This document shows positions 40,223 to 48,437 of a stretch of DNA of 64,000 bases, piece after piece (positions within the stretch are counted from its first letter, which is position 1; every line of letters begins with the position of its first letter). The position numbers and the translations under genes are program-made. Source of the stretch: Bifidobacterium pseudolongum subsp. globosum (GTDB taxonomy: Bacteria > Actinomycetota > Actinomycetes > Actinomycetales > Bifidobacteriaceae); NCBI RefSeq assembly GCF_004155535.1, contig NZ_RYUH01000004.1, forward strand, positions 186,001-250,000, in the 5' to 3' direction. The notes beneath the pieces were generated by a model. The model had not been told where the DNA came from, searched no databases, and saw only the letters and a program-made list of their open reading frames with translations.

Positions 40223-40334
40223 GACCGCGCACTTTTTTCGGGGTTACGGAAAAAGTGCGCGGTCAAACCCCTCTAAATACGGCATATGCCTCAATACAAC
40301 GCGCACTTTTTCTGAGACTTCAAAAAAAGTGCGC
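40223..40334. repeat. Two GCGCACTTTTT hairpins between pgi and rplS
   Basis: First hairpin: 40223-40239 with 40248-40264, near-perfect 16-17 bp (GACCGCGCACTTTTTTC pairing with its complement). Second: 40301-40311 with 40324-40334, 11 bp with the same GCGCACTTTTT core. The motif also occurs upstream of trmD (4056-4070). Unlike ordinary intrinsic terminators, the T-run is within the 5' arm, so both strands look alike and a bidirectional signal is possible. A palindrome GGCATATGCC lies between them (40281-40290). Confidence 0.6.
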
Positions 40335-40534
40335 GGTCTGTATGGCCATATATACTGATGCCTCGTTGTGCCGATGGGTTGGTCGCCGCATAGATCCGCC
40401 CATCTCAAGGTCCAGCCGAACCCTGACTTTCGGCGGATTGGCAGCCCGCGGGCCGAAGTGGTCCGCGACGATTCAGGCGCCTGCCCAAGGCGCCCCAACC
40501 ACTGCGCTGATATGCGGCAGCGAGCGAGGGAACA
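40335..40534. other. rplS upstream region
   Basis: A TATACT hexamer (40351-40356) is a candidate -10 without a convincing -35. About 180 bases remain before the rplS ATG, long enough for a structured leader, but no autoregulatory structure was recognised. Confidence 0.35.
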
Positions 40535-40900
40535 ATGGTTAACGCTATTGAAGCATTTGATGCGAAGCATCTGAAGGCCTCCGAGGAAATCCCGGACTTC
40601 CGCCCCGGCGACACCGTGGACGTGAACGTGAAGATCCAGGAAGGCAACAACTCCCGTATCCAGACGTTCACCGGCGTGGTCATCGCCCGTCAGGGTGCTG
40701 GTGTGCGTGAGACCTTCATCGTGCGCAAGATTAGCTTCGGCACCGGTGTCGAGCGCCGCTTCCCGCTGCATGCCCCCACGATCGACTCCATCAAGGTCGT
40801 CCGTCGTGGCAAGGTGCGCCGCGCCAAGCTCTACTACCTGCGCAACCTGCGCGGTAAGGCCGCCCGCATCGCCGAGCGCCGCGACAATTCCGCCAAGTGA
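40535..40900 (+). CDS. rplS: 50S ribosomal protein L19
   Basis: Large-subunit protein at the 30S interface. The 121-residue product [30 protein letters not shown] ... [16 protein letters not shown] ... [20 protein letters not shown] is canonical. GAGGGAAC precedes the ATG. The gene is followed by a terminator and then lepB-rnhB, the actinobacterial order rplS-lepB-rnhB. Confidence 0.97.
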   Translation: MVNAIEAFDAKHLKASEEIPDFRPGDTVDVNVKIQEGNNSRIQTFTGVVIARQGAGVRETFIVRKISFGTGVERRFPLHAPTIDSIKVVRRGKVRRAKLYYLRNLRGKAARIAERRDNSAK

Positions 40901-40922
40901 TATTCACGCGGTAATTTGTAAG

Positions 40923-40949
40923 AAAGACCCCGGTTCGCCCGGGGTCTTT
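40923..40949 (+). terminator. Intrinsic terminator after rplS
   Basis: Stem AAAGACCCCGG / CCGGGGTCTTT (40923-40933 with 40939-40949) with a 5-base loop, 23 bases past the stop codon. Confidence 0.8.
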
Positions 40950-41068
40950 GCGTTTCTGCCGCCTGTGTGTGCTGGCCTGCGCGCAAGCCAAGTCCACTTA
41001 GCCTGCTTAGCCCACTTAATCTACTGGTCTGGTTGCATGTACCCGCATGACTTTCCTCGTCCCCCTTT

Positions 41069-41191
41069 CGACAAAAGTCATGTTTTGGGTTGCTTGGCAT
41101 GACTTTTGTCGGGGAGTGCTTGACGGAGGTCGTGTCTGGGGTTGCTGAGCATGACTTTCGTCGGGGAATGATTAACGGAGGTCGTGGTTAG
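41069..41191. repeat. 52-bp tandem repeat with CATGACTTTTGTCG hairpin upstream of lepB
   Basis: Units 41088-41139 and 41140-41191 each run GGTTGCT..GCATGACTTT.GTCGGGGA and end near GACGGAGGTCGTG or AACGGAGGTCGTG. A reverse-complement copy CGACAAAAGTCATG (41069-41082) can pair with 41098-41111 in a 14-bp stem. The rest of the 40950-41261 gap holds TACAAT (41221-41226) as a possible lepB -10 and the palindrome GGCATATGCC at 41201-41210. Confidence 0.7.
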
Positions 41192-41261
41192 GCCTGATCT
41201 GGCATATGCCGGCTGTGGCTTACAATGGCCTACGACTGCAGCCCATATATAAGGAGTCGGC

Positions 41262-42392
41262 ATGAGCAATCACCACGCAGGGAACCCGCACCGGGCCCCG
41301 CATGCCGAAACCGGGCCCGCGCCGCGCCGCGTCAGTTCGCACTCCACGAATCCCCACGTTCCACCAGCCGCAAGCGCACTTTTCGCCTCCGCCCGCACTG
41401 CCGCAGACCGTGCCGTTGATGCCGCACGCACCCCCGCCAATGCCGCGCCCACCCCCTCTATGCCGCACCGCACCGGCCCGCGCCACGGGGAGACGCGCCG
41501 CGCCCCGTTCCATCTGCCCGACGCGCGCCGAGCCAACCCGCGTCTCATCCAGCTGCGCATCGACGCGCGGCTCAACCCTCACACCCCGCGACATGCCGCG
41601 CCGCCGCGCACGGTTCCCGGCGTCGCGCCCGCACCATCTCGCCGCGCGCCCAATCCGCATATGCCGGCCGCCGCGGCCGCTCCGGCGCCGTCGCCTCGAT
41701 CCGCCCCGGCCGAGCACCCCACACCGACGGCGCACTTCCCCCTCCGTGCCCACACAGCCCGCGCCGCGCACGCGCGCACACCGTTCACATTGCGCGACAT
41801 ATTGCTGTGGTGCGTGCTGCCGGTCGTGCTGGTGCTCGGCCTGCGTCTGGCCGTGTTCGGCATGTACGCGATTCCGTCCGGCTCGATGGAAAACACGATC
41901 ATGCCCGGTGACCGCGTGATCACCACACGCCTCTCGCCGCGCCCGATCGCCCTGCGCCGCGGCGACATCGTCGTGTTCAAGGACCCCGCCAACTGGCTTG
42001 CGAACGAGGGCGCCGCGCACAACAGCGACCGTTTGATCAAACGGCTGATCGGCCTGCCCGGCGACACGGTGGAGTGCGCGGGCGGCGGCGCACCGATTGT
42101 GATCAACGGCGTGCCGATCGATGAATCGGCGTATCTCAAACCGGGCGTGGAGCCCAGCCACAGCGCGTTCTCGGTGACCGTGCCGGCCGGCCGCCTGTTT
42201 GTGTTGGGAGACAACCGCGCCAATTCCGCCGATTCGCGCGCGCACACGAACGACGGCGCGCAGGGCCTGGTGCCGGTCGGCGACGTGGAGGGCGTGGCGT
42301 TCATGCGCTACTGGCCGTTCAACCGCATGGGCTGGCTCAGCGCGCACCACAACGTCTTCCGCGACGTGCCCACGCGCGCCCCCACTGGCTGA
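41262..42392 (+). CDS. lepB: Signal peptidase I with a long Pro/Ala-rich N-terminal extension
   Basis: Membrane-bound type I signal peptidase that cleaves exported preproteins. In the 376-residue protein, residues 1-170 are a low-complexity Ala/Pro/His/Arg-rich cytoplasmic region. One membrane helix follows (RDILLWCVLPVVLVLGLRLAVF, ~178-200), then the catalytic domain with Ser208 in PSGSMENTI and Lys260 in IKRLIGLPGD, and VLGDNRANSADSR. ATG 41262 has AAGGAG five bases before it, so the long extension is genuinely part of the gene. Most signal peptidases have far shorter N-termini. rnhB follows at 99 bases. Confidence 0.94.
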   Translation: MSNHHAGNPHRAPHAETGPAPRRVSSHSTNPHVPPAASALFASARTAADRAVDAARTPANAAPTPSMPHRTGPRHGETRRAPFHLPDARRANPRLIQLRIDARLNPHTPRHAAPPRTVPGVAPAPSRRAPNPHMPAAAAAPAPSPRSAPAEHPTPTAHFPLRAHTARAAHARTPFTLRDILLWCVLPVVLVLGLRLAVFGMYAIPSGSMENTIMPGDRVITTRLSPRPIALRRGDIVVFKDPANWLANEGAAHNSDRLIKRLIGLPGDTVECAGGGAPIVINGVPIDESAYLKPGVEPSHSAFSVTVPAGRLFVLGDNRANSADSRAHTNDGAQGLVPVGDVEGVAFMRYWPFNRMGWLSAHHNVFRDVPTRAPTG

Positions 42393-42491
42393 CCGCCCAG
42401 CCGCACTCGCGGAACCGTATGAGTGTCCGCATGAACCACCCGCATGCCGCCGGGAAAGCATACGCCGCAACCCCGCCCGAAAAGAGAACTG

Positions 42492-43331
42492 ATGAGCATT
42501 TCCACAATCCCCACATTCGATCTTGAGGAGTCGCTCGCGCGCGAAGGCCACAGCGTGATCGTCGGGTTCGACGAAGTCGGCCGTGGCAGCCTCGCCGGCC
42601 CGGTCATGGTGGGCGCGGCGGCGTTTCTCGCACGGCGCCTGCCGCAGGCCGCGCGCGAGATGCCGCAGTATCTGGCCGATTCGAAGATACTCACCGAACG
42701 CCGCCGCGAAGCGCTCTACGAACCACTGCAGCAGTGGGCCGACGCGTGGGCGGTCGGCGCGGCCTCGAGCGCGGAGATCGACGAATGGGGCATCTCGCAC
42801 GCGCTCGGCATCGCCGCCCTGCGCGCGCTCGACGCGGTGGAGCGCACACTGTTCGGCGCGTTCGCCGACGCCGCCGGCGACACCACCGATGCCATGCCTG
42901 CCGCGCAATCCGGGGGTGGATTCCGCGCGCAGGGAAGCATACCGACGTCTGGCTCCCAGCAGGCCACGCTCGCCGCGGACTGGGACGCGCTCGATCCCAC
43001 CGCCCGCATGCCGCGCGTCGGTGCGATCCTGGACGGCCCGAACGACTACATCACCAAGGCGCTCGGCACATTCGAGGCGCCCGCGGTGCCCGTGCCCGCG
43101 CACGTCGTCACGCAGGTCAAGGGCGACCAGCACTGCGGTTCCGTGGCGTGCGCGGCCGTGCTCGCGAAGGTCACGCGCGACCGCCTGATGACCCGCCTCG
43201 CCGAATCCGATCCCGATTACGCGCGCTACGGATGGGCGCACAACAAGGGCTACGGTTCGCAGGCGCACCGGGCCGCGATCGCGCAATACGGCCCCTGCGA
43301 CGAACACCGCACCAGCTGGAAGCTGCTTTAG
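42492..43331 (+). CDS. rnhB: Ribonuclease HII
   Basis: Removes ribonucleotides from DNA. The 279-residue protein has the active-site motif VGFDEVGRGSLAGPV, then LADSKILTERRRE, VKGDQHCGSVACAAVLAKVTRDR and GYGSQAHRAAI. A low-complexity insertion (residues ~130-175, SGGGFRAQGSIPTSGSQQAT) lengthens it relative to the ~200-residue norm. ATG 42492 is chosen by homology; the Shine-Dalgarno is weak. Same strand as lepB. Confidence 0.95.
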   Translation: MSISTIPTFDLEESLAREGHSVIVGFDEVGRGSLAGPVMVGAAAFLARRLPQAAREMPQYLADSKILTERRREALYEPLQQWADAWAVGAASSAEIDEWGISHALGIAALRALDAVERTLFGAFADAAGDTTDAMPAAQSGGGFRAQGSIPTSGSQQATLAADWDALDPTARMPRVGAILDGPNDYITKALGTFEAPAVPVPAHVVTQVKGDQHCGSVACAAVLAKVTRDRLMTRLAESDPDYARYGWAHNKGYGSQAHRAAIAQYGPCDEHRTSWKLL

Positions 43332-43487
43332 CGGCGCGCGCCTCCACCCCATGCGCACACCGTCCGCGTTTGCGGCAACCGGCATCATGCCGCCTCATTC
43401 CCAAGGATGAGACCGCGCGCGCTCCGCGCCCCGATTCATTCCCGCGCACGATACCTGTGCCGTTCCCGCCGCCATACAGTCGGAGGC

Positions 43488-44312
43488 ATGAACAACACAG
43501 CACAACCGATCCTCACCGCCACCGGCCTCACGATGGACTACGCCGCGCAGGCCGCCAAACCGCGCACCGCGCAACAACCCGCCCCGGGAGCTCCGGGAGC
43601 CCCGGGAGCCCCGGGCGTTCCCGGAGCGTTCGCCCCGCACCCGCTCGCGCTCAACCGCGTCAACTTCACACTCCAACCCGGCGAGACCGTGGCCGTGATG
43701 GGCCCCTCCGGCTCCGGCAAATCCACGCTGCTGCACGCGCTCGCCGGCATCATCACACCCACCGCCGGCACCGTGCAATTCCGTGGCGCCGACCTTGCCG
43801 CCATGCCCGACGCCGAGCGCACCGCACTGCGCCGCAACGCGTTCGGCTTCGTGTTCCAGTCCGGCCAACTGCTGCCCGAACTGCCGGCGGTGGAAAACAT
43901 CGCACTGCCGCTCATGCTCGGTGGCATGCCTTACGCACAGGCCACATCGCAGGCCGTGCTATGGCTCGAACGCTTCGGCCTGCGCGCGCTGATGGCCCAA
44001 CGCCCCGGCGAGATGAGCGGCGGCCAGATGCAGCGCGTCGCCATCGCACGCGCGCTGAGCGTGGGCCCGGCCGTCATCTTCGCCGACGAACCGACCGGCG
44101 CGCTCGACCAGACGACCGGCCACGAGGTGATGCGCCTGCTCATGGACGCCGCGCGCGCCAACAACGCCTCCGTGGTGCTCGTGACGCACGACCCGAACGT
44201 GGCCGCCTACTGCTCGCACACCGTGCACATGCGCGACGGCATGATCACCGCGGCCCCGCGCGCTGTCGCCGTACAGCCCCAGTCCGTGCCGGTGCAGGGA
44301 GGCGCACGATGA
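43488..44312 (+). CDS. ABC transporter ATP-binding protein (MacB/LolD-like)
   Basis: A 274-residue ATPase with Walker A GPSGSGKST, Q-loop FVFQSGQLLP, signature EMSGGQMQRVAIARAL, Walker B VIFADEPTGALD and the switch His in VLVTHDP. The sequence style is that of FtsX-partner ATPases for peptide or drug export or mechanotransmission. Residues ~23-45 hold a collagen-like PGAPGAPGAPGVPG insertion coded by 9-base repeats, inside an otherwise conserved strand. GGAGG sits only one base before ATG 43488 and TACAGT lies 8 bases upstream, so the start could be leaderless. The stop overlaps the permease start by four bases. Confidence 0.88.
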   Translation: MNNTAQPILTATGLTMDYAAQAAKPRTAQQPAPGAPGAPGAPGVPGAFAPHPLALNRVNFTLQPGETVAVMGPSGSGKSTLLHALAGIITPTAGTVQFRGADLAAMPDAERTALRRNAFGFVFQSGQLLPELPAVENIALPLMLGGMPYAQATSQAVLWLERFGLRALMAQRPGEMSGGQMQRVAIARALSVGPAVIFADEPTGALDQTTGHEVMRLLMDAARANNASVVLVTHDPNVAAYCSHTVHMRDGMITAAPRAVAVQPQSVPVQGGAR

Positions 44313-45778
44313 GCACATTCGCACTCTGGCGCCTGTTCCACCGCCCCGCTCCAGCCGCGCACCGCACCGGCACGCGCGCCGCCGACTCCACCACACTGCT
44401 CGCCGTGGTGGCGTTCGCCGCAGCCACCGCGATTTTCCTGACCGTGCTCGGCGGCCTGCATGGCTTCATCTGGCGCGCCTCGCCCGACCACACCATCCCA
44501 TGCCTGCTGAGCGAAAGTCGCTGCGACGCCGCCGCGCTCGCCGCGCACAAGCACGCGGTCGCTGCAAGCAAGGTGGCCGCCGAGCAAGCCAGCCTTTCAT
44601 CCACCTACATCGTGCTCGCGGTATTCGCCTGCCTGCTGCTGCTCGTGCCGTTCGCCGCGCTCGCCGGCTCGGCCGCGCGCCTGGCCGCGTCACGCCGCGA
44701 CGCGCGCCTCGCCGCCCTGCGCCTCGCCGGCGCCACAACAGGCCAAGTGGTGCGCCTGACCGCATTCGACTCCGCATTGCAGGCGCTCGCCGGCGCCGTC
44801 ATCGGCATCGCCGGCTACTTCGCGCTCATGCCACTGATCATGCTGCTCACATTCCAAAACCAGCATTTCACGTTCGCGCAACTGTGGGTGGGGCCCGTCG
44901 CGCTTGTGGCCACCGTGCTCGGCGTCACACTGCTTGCACTCGTCTCCGCGCTGCTCACGCTGCGCCGCGTGGCCATCACCCCGCTCGGCGTGAGCGCCCG
45001 CCAAGGCCAGCCGCTGCCCAGCTCGGCACGGTTCGTCATCTTCCTGGTGGCGCTCGTCGGCGCGCTCGCCGTGCTATCGAACATGCAGCTGATCAACGCC
45101 GGCACAGGCGTCATGCTCGCCATCGTCTTCGTCCTGATCGTCGGCTGCTTCACGCTGATCAACCTCGTCGGTTCGTTCGCCGTCACACTGCGCGCCCGTG
45201 CGCGCGCCCGCCGCCCCAAGAACGCGGCCACGATGATCGCCATGCGGCGCATCCTCGACAACCCGAAGCGCGCGTGGCGCAACGTCTCGGGCATCGGGCT
45301 GGCCGTATTCATCGCCGGCATCACCTCGGTGTGCGCGCTGTTCGGTTCGAGCGCCGGCGGTGACGTCGACTCCGCCGCGACGATCATGATGCACGACATC
45401 GGCACCGGCGGCCTGCTCACGCTCGCGTTCGCCGGCGTGCTCGCGGCGGTCAGCTCGGGCGTCATGCAGTCGGCCAGCGTGATCGACCAAGCCAACGAAT
45501 ACCGCATGCTCATGCTCGAAGGCACGAGCGAGGCCACGCTGCGCCGTGCGCGGTTCACTGAGGTGCTCACGCCGCTCAACACCGTGGTCGCGCTCGCGGC
45601 CGTCTGCTCGGCGCTGCTGCTCGCGCCGCTCGTGGGCAACGCGTTCACGCAGCCCGCGCCGCTCATCAGCTTCGTCGGGGGAGTGGCGCTGTGCTACGCG
45701 CTCGTGCTCGTTGGCGCGCTCGCCGCGAACCGCACGGCCGCGCGCGTGGCCCGCACCACAACGCGCGCCGACGACTAG
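44309..45778 (+). CDS. FtsX-family ABC transporter permease
   Basis: A 489-residue membrane protein with about eight helices in the FtsX/MacB arrangement: an N-terminal helix (LLAVVAFAAATAIFLTVLGG), an external segment with two Cys (CLLSESRC), and two blocks of helices with the LRLAGATTGQVVRL and MLEGTSEATLRRARFTE coupling loops. The ATG overlaps the ATPase stop (ATGA, 44309-44312), showing the two form one transporter. Substrate unknown; bacitracin-type peptide resistance or lipoprotein handling are possible. It converges on an AEC transporter 24 bases on. Confidence 0.87.
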   Translation: MSTFALWRLFHRPAPAAHRTGTRAADSTTLLAVVAFAAATAIFLTVLGGLHGFIWRASPDHTIPCLLSESRCDAAALAAHKHAVAASKVAAEQASLSSTYIVLAVFACLLLLVPFAALAGSAARLAASRRDARLAALRLAGATTGQVVRLTAFDSALQALAGAVIGIAGYFALMPLIMLLTFQNQHFTFAQLWVGPVALVATVLGVTLLALVSALLTLRRVAITPLGVSARQGQPLPSSARFVIFLVALVGALAVLSNMQLINAGTGVMLAIVFVLIVGCFTLINLVGSFAVTLRARARARRPKNAATMIAMRRILDNPKRAWRNVSGIGLAVFIAGITSVCALFGSSAGGDVDSAATIMMHDIGTGGLLTLAFAGVLAAVSSGVMQSASVIDQANEYRMLMLEGTSEATLRRARFTEVLTPLNTVVALAAVCSALLLAPLVGNAFTQPAPLISFVGGVALCYALVLVGALAANRTAARVARTTTRADD

Positions 45779-45802
45779 CCGCGCGGCCCGCGCCCGCCCC
45801 GC

Positions 45803-46747
45803 TTACCCGAGGGCGAGCGCGATCGCGGCGATGACGAACGGACTGACGATGGTGCTGACGAGGATGCAGTCGCGCGAAAACGCGACGCCGGCGTTGTAAC
45901 TGGCGGCGTAATTGTAGACGTTCTGCCCGGTCGGCAGCGCGGCGAGCACAACGCACGCGTACAGCACGGGCCCGCGGAATCCCATGACCCAGTAGGCCAT
46001 GGCGAAGGCCACGGCCGGCATCACCAGGTTCTTGAGCGCCACCACGGTGAGTGCGGCCACGCGACTTTCCCTGCTGCCGAGCGGGCGCGCGCCGCGCAGC
46101 GACATGCCGAACGCCATCAGGATCATCGGCACGGCCGCGTCGCCGATCATGCCGATCGGGCTGCGCACGAATGCCGGCACCACGTCGAACCCCACGCGCG
46201 CGTTGATCGCCGAAATGACCACGCCGAGCACACTGCCGATCAGAATCGGCTGCCTGAGCGGCTGCAGCACGAGCGTGCGCACCGAGACCGTGCCGTGCGT
46301 GGTGGCGTCGAGCGCCGCCAGCCCGGCGGGCATGAAGATGAGCCACTGCATCATCACGATCGGCACCACGAGCGTGGGATTGCCTAGGATGTACGTGGCG
46401 ACCGGCAGCCCGATGTTGTTCGAGTTGAGGTACAGCGCGCCGAGCGCGCCGATCGCCGCGTCGGGCGCGCGTAGGTGGAACCACAGCCGGTTGCATAGCA
46501 GGAACAGCGCGCCCACGCTGAGCGCGGCCACAAACGCCACCACGATCGAGGGGTGCAGGAGCGTGGTGAGCCGCTCGCGCGAAAGGATGCTGAAGATCAG
46601 GCATGGCGTGGCCACGAAGAAGCTCATGCGGTTGAGCACCATCTGCGCCTGCGAACCGCCCACACGCATGCGCGCGGCCACGTAGCCGGCCGCGATCACG
46701 ATGCCGATGATGGCGAATCCCTGCATCGCGTTCAACAATCCAGCCAT
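45803..46747 (-). CDS. AEC (auxin efflux carrier) family transporter, second copy
   Basis: A 314-residue membrane protein with ten predicted helices: MAGLLNAMQGFAIIGIVIAAGYVAARM, then LGALYLNSNNIGLPVATYILG (the family's helix-breaking Asn/Gly/Pro segment), and in the second half ALPTGQNVYNYAASYNAG. The start is set at ATG 46747, with GGGAG upstream; the longer frame from 46810 adds a hydrophilic leader that is unlikely. Distantly related to the copy at 35009. Probable organic-acid transporter. It is divergent from dapE, and the shared upstream region has CTGTGAC direct repeats. Confidence 0.87.
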   Translation of the reverse strand: MAGLLNAMQGFAIIGIVIAAGYVAARMRVGGSQAQMVLNRMSFFVATPCLIFSILSRERLTTLLHPSIVVAFVAALSVGALFLLCNRLWFHLRAPDAAIGALGALYLNSNNIGLPVATYILGNPTLVVPIVMMQWLIFMPAGLAALDATTHGTVSVRTLVLQPLRQPILIGSVLGVVISAINARVGFDVVPAFVRSPIGMIGDAAVPMILMAFGMSLRGARPLGSRESRVAALTVVALKNLVMPAVAFAMAYWVMGFRGPVLYACVVLAALPTGQNVYNYAASYNAGVAFSRDCILVSTIVSPFVIAAIALALG

Positions 46748-46780
46748 ACCACTCCCATATCCGTTTGTTGCTCCTATGTG

Positions 46781-46817
46781 CTGTGACAACCTGTAGTGTT
46801 CTGTGACCACCTGTGAC
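46781..46817. promoter_or_regulatory. Direct repeats CTGTGAC(A/C)ACCTGT between divergent genes
   Basis: CTGTGACAACCTGT (46781-46794) and CTGTGACCACCTGT (46801-46814) are exactly 20 bases apart, and CTGTGAC begins again at 46811. Spacing near two helical turns between divergent promoters suggests a regulator-binding array serving the AEC transporter, dapE, or both. Confidence 0.5.
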
Positions 46818-46859
46818 TACCATATTGCGCAGATTCGATTACAGACGGGGAGATGCCAT

Positions 46860-48125
46860 ATGGCCACGCGAATGAACCAAACCGATCCCAAGAAATACCT
46901 GCCTTCCGCACAGTCCACATCGCTCGACGTGGAGCCACGTGAAATCGTGCTCGACCCGGCCGCCTCCATGCAGGACGGCCTTGACTCACTGCTCGGCCAG
47001 ATCATGGCCGTCTATTCGGTGAGCGACGCCGAGGGCCCGCTCACCGACCGCGTGGAGCGCTTCCTCAAGCGCTACCCGCACCTGCAGGTGCACCGCGACG
47101 GCGACACGGTGGTGGCGTCCACCAATCTGGGGCGCGACCGCCGCGTGATTCTGGCCGGGCATCTCGACACGGTGCCGGTGCTTGACAACTTCCCGCCGAA
47201 GTGGCTTGCCCCCGGCGACCCGCTCATCGACAAGGACGTTGCCGAACTGTACCCGGGCACGCCGGTGATGTGGGGGCGCGGCGCCACCGACATGAAGGCC
47301 TCCGACGCGGTGCTGCTGTACCTTGCGGCCACGCTGACCGAGCCGAAGGTGGACCTGACGTTCGTCTTCTACGACCACGAAGAGGTGGCCGCCGAATACA
47401 ACGGTCTGGGCCGCGTCGTGGAAGACCACCCGGATTGGGTCCAGGGCGATTTCGCGATCATCGGCGAACCCACGTCGTGCGGCATCGAGGCCGGCTGCAA
47501 CGGCACGATGCGCTTCGACGTGATCGCCAACGGCGTGGCCGCCCACTCGGCGCGCGCATGGATGGGTGATAACGCGATCCACAAGGCCGCTGAAATCCTC
47601 AACCGCCTCGTCGCCCACAAAGACGAGGCGGTGGACGTGGACGGCCTCATCTACCAGGAGGGCCTCAACGCCACACTGATCTCGGGCGGCAACGGCACCA
47701 ACGTCATCCCGTCCGAATGCCGTGTGCACGTGAACTACCGGTTTGCGCCAGACAAGACGCTCGCCGAAGCGAAGGCACTGATGATCGGCGAAGGCGCCGA
47801 ATCCGAGCTCGGCAACGGCGAACACCCCGCCACCGGCGGCTTCTTCCATGGCTTCGACATCGAGATGCGCGACGAATCGCCGTCGGCGCGCCCGGGCATG
47901 AGCGATCCGCTTGTGCAGTCGCTCGTCAAGCTCGTCGAGGAGCGCACCGGCCGCCAGCCGCTCGCCAAGCTCGGCTGGACCGACGTGGCGCGCTTCTCGC
48001 AGCTCGGCGTGCCGGCGGTGAATCTGGGCGCCGGCAGCCCTCTGCTCGCCCACAAAAGCAACGAGCAGGTGCCGAACTCCGATCTGGCGCTCATGGCCGG
48101 AATCCTCATCGACTGGCTGAACTGA
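46860..48125 (+). CDS. dapE: Succinyl-diaminopimelate desuccinylase (M20 family)
   Basis: Zinc-dependent M20 peptidase-family enzyme releasing LL-diaminopimelate for lysine and, in many bacteria, peptidoglycan. The 421-residue protein has the metal-site motifs ILAGHLDTVPV, WGRGATDMKASDAVLL and FYDHEEVAAEYNGLGR, and the EPTS/GCNGTMRFDV dimerisation segment typical of actinobacterial DapE. ATG 46860 follows GGGGAG; the frame from 46803 is discounted. Other M20 deacylases are similar, but the segment order favours DapE. Confidence 0.9.
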   Translation: MATRMNQTDPKKYLPSAQSTSLDVEPREIVLDPAASMQDGLDSLLGQIMAVYSVSDAEGPLTDRVERFLKRYPHLQVHRDGDTVVASTNLGRDRRVILAGHLDTVPVLDNFPPKWLAPGDPLIDKDVAELYPGTPVMWGRGATDMKASDAVLLYLAATLTEPKVDLTFVFYDHEEVAAEYNGLGRVVEDHPDWVQGDFAIIGEPTSCGIEAGCNGTMRFDVIANGVAAHSARAWMGDNAIHKAAEILNRLVAHKDEAVDVDGLIYQEGLNATLISGGNGTNVIPSECRVHVNYRFAPDKTLAEAKALMIGEGAESELGNGEHPATGGFFHGFDIEMRDESPSARPGMSDPLVQSLVKLVEERTGRQPLAKLGWTDVARFSQLGVPAVNLGAGSPLLAHKSNEQVPNSDLALMAGILIDWLN

Positions 48126-48437
48126 CCTCCTGTGCGCGCCCGCGCCGCTACGCCCCGTGATGATTTTCCGTGGTGGCGTGGCCCCGACCATGAGTTGTGC
48201 AATACTAGAGAGGGCGATACCTGCAACATCGCCCTCCATCCGACAGCGTTGATCCCCTCGCGACGAACTGCGTGATCAGTTTCGCGAGCGCCAGTGTCCG
48301 TTGCCGCATGATTTGACTTTTGGATTGCTTCCAGCGGGCGCCTGTATGGCGCGGCCATGGTGAGAGTATGGTGTGAGGCCGCATGGGGCCAGGACGAGTG
48401 CGCCGGGATTGCAGCATGGCGCACCAGTAGGAGCATT
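48126..48437. other. Leader region of the RNase E/G gene
   Basis: Contains one clear hairpin, AGGGCGAT / ATCGCCCT (48211-48218 with 48228-48235), 86 bases after dapE, without a U-run. TTGACT at 48313-48318 is a possible -35 but no -10 is at the right distance. A long leader before rne would fit known 5'-UTR autoregulation in other bacteria, but that is speculation here. Confidence 0.4.

Noticed and set aside
40335..40534. L19 autoregulatory leader
   Set aside because: Known actinobacterial ribosomal leaders could exist here, but no specific conserved structure could be identified by eye.
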